Of a stretch of 64,000 nt of DNA, positions 63,389 through 64,000 are shown piece by piece. The number at the start of each line of letters is the position of its first letter. Within the stretch, counting starts at the first letter, position 1. The position numbers were made by a program, and so were the translations under genes. The notes beneath the pieces are model-generated. The model did no database searches. It was not told the DNA's origin and saw nothing but the letters and a program-made list of their open reading frames with translations. Source of the DNA: Planctomycetota bacterium (lineage in GTDB: Bacteria > Planctomycetota > Phycisphaerae > Phycisphaerales > UBA1924). The stretch spans positions 1 through 64,000 of the forward strand of contig JAFLCN010000004.1 in the NCBI GenBank assembly GCA_017303555.1, in the 5' to 3' direction.

Positions 63389-64000
63389 ATGTGCGGCATC
63401 GCCGGCATTCTGAAAGTCCACCCACCCGGCACTCCCCCGCCGCCACCGGAAGTTGCGATTCCGGAATCGTGGCTTGATGTGCTGGATGAGTCGATCAAGC
63501 GCCGCGGGCCGGACGGACAAGGAAGATTTCGAGATCGTGCGACGCGGCCGGATGGGTCGGTTGTGGATGTGGCGTTTGTGCACCGGCGGCTGGCGATCAT
63601 CGACCTTGCGGATGGGCAGCAGCCCATGGTCTCTGAGCGCGGGCCGGGATATCCCGATCGCGAGCGCTCGCATCGCGTTGCGGTGGTTTTCAATGGGTGT
63701 GTTTACAACCATCGGGAGCTTCGACGCGAGCTTGAGAACGCGGGGCATGAGTTCGTGACGGATCACAGCGATACCGAAGTGTTGATTCACGGATGGAGGG
63801 AATGGGGCAGGAGCCTTTTCGCTCGGCTTGATGGAATGTTCGCTGTGGCGATCTGGGATTCCAAGACAGGGTGGCTGACAACAACGCGTGATCGCTTCGG
63901 AGAAAAGCCCCTGTACGCCTATTGCGGAGCAGGGACGGAAGTCTTTGGAAGTTCGATCGCGGGTGTGTTTCGGCTGAAGACCACGATGGATTTGGAAGGA
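63389..64000 (+). CDS. asnB: Asparagine synthetase (glutamine-hydrolysing), N-terminal part
   Basis: 204 codons, cut by the right edge. MCGIAGIL starts the glutaminase domain with Cys2 as the nucleophile; IKRRGPDGQG, FVHRRLAIIDLADGQQPM and DRFGEKPLY are canonical. HSDTEVLIHGWREWG and RLDGMFAVAIWD also match. The conserved NGEIYN loop reads NGCVYN (Asn102-Gly103-Cys104), changing the residue after the oxyanion-hole Asn-Gly. The synthetase half is outside the window. Reading continues open to the end. Confidence 0.9.
   Translation, partial: MCGIAGILKVHPPGTPPPPPEVAIPESWLDVLDESIKRRGPDGQGRFRDRATRPDGSVVDVAFVHRRLAIIDLADGQQPMVSERGPGYPDRERSHRVAVVFNGCVYNHRELRRELENAGHEFVTDHSDTEVLIHGWREWGRSLFARLDGMFAVAIWDSKTGWLTTTRDRFGEKPLYAYCGAGTEVFGSSIAGVFRLKTTMDLEG

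Overview
The window is GC-rich bacterial chromosome that looks like Planctomycetota, most likely class Phycisphaerae. The reasons are: stand-alone pseudopilin-type secreted proteins with an H-x9-DG-like C-terminal motif (three here), a secreted protein ending in a pair of dockerin-like calcium repeats, a secreted protease with a PAPG plus hydrophobic helix plus Arg-rich C-terminus, ribosomal proteins with lineage-specific tails, and a peptidoglycan/isoprenoid and tRNA synthetase gene set of ordinary bacterial type. The assignment is an inference from protein style; no 16S rRNA is present.

Layout. Positions 1-127 hold the start of an insertion sequence (transposase OrfA N-terminus) that runs off the left edge. 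230-9209 is mixed: fumC, a SnoaL-like protein, two pseudopilins, a secreted transglutaminase-like protein whose catalytic Cys and His are replaced, an adenylate kinase, a secreted metzincin-like protease and pheS. A Fic protein (9265-10071) lies just past the end of the ribosomal block.

10174-27003 (all minus strand) is the S10-spc-alpha ribosomal superoperon: rpsJ, rplC, rplD, rplW, rplB, rpsS, rplV, rpsC, rplP, rpmC, rpsQ, rplN, rplX, rplE, rpsN, rpsH, rplF, rplR, rpsE, rplO, secY, infA, a glycosyltransferase, rpmJ, rpsM, rpsK, rpoA, rplQ. Peculiarities: L22 carries an N-terminal helix-turn-helix-like domain; rpsD and rpmD are missing from their usual places; adk and map are gone from between secY and infA; an intrinsic-terminator-like hairpin follows rpsJ; and a 411-base structured spacer separates rplC from rplD. 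Several proteins have extra tails or insertions (S5, L4, L5, L15, L17, S17), and S14 is a short form lacking three of four zinc cysteines.

27345-46365 is housekeeping: a secreted protein of unknown role, ruvB, a coiled-coil zinc-ribbon protein, the cdsA-uppS-purA run, a 59-residue zinc-ribbon protein, an FHA protein, hemW, an RluA-type pseudouridine synthase, a 6-phosphogluconolactonase-like gene, a ThiD2-ThiE fusion, an M16 peptidase, an HDOD/degenerate-GGDEF protein, recO, a dehydratase-ACP-dehydratase cassette, and an aroD-aroE fusion.

46404-64000 holds membrane proteins, a flavoprotein, prfA, an ABC-2 exporter pair, two diverged methyltransferase paralogues, a small protein with an internal repeat, the RNase P RNA gene, a Gfo/Idh/MocA-like protein, tyrS with a degenerate HIGH motif, a third pseudopilin, the dockerin-type secreted protein, a polyprenyl diphosphate synthase, an orphan DNA methyltransferase translationally coupled to a small membrane protein, and the first 204 codons of an asparagine synthetase cut by the right edge.

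Best candidates for something undescribed are the L22-HTH fusion with its operon architecture (possible self-regulating ribosomal protein), the enlarged ACP between two hotdog dehydratases, and the catalytically altered secreted transglutaminase-like protein.
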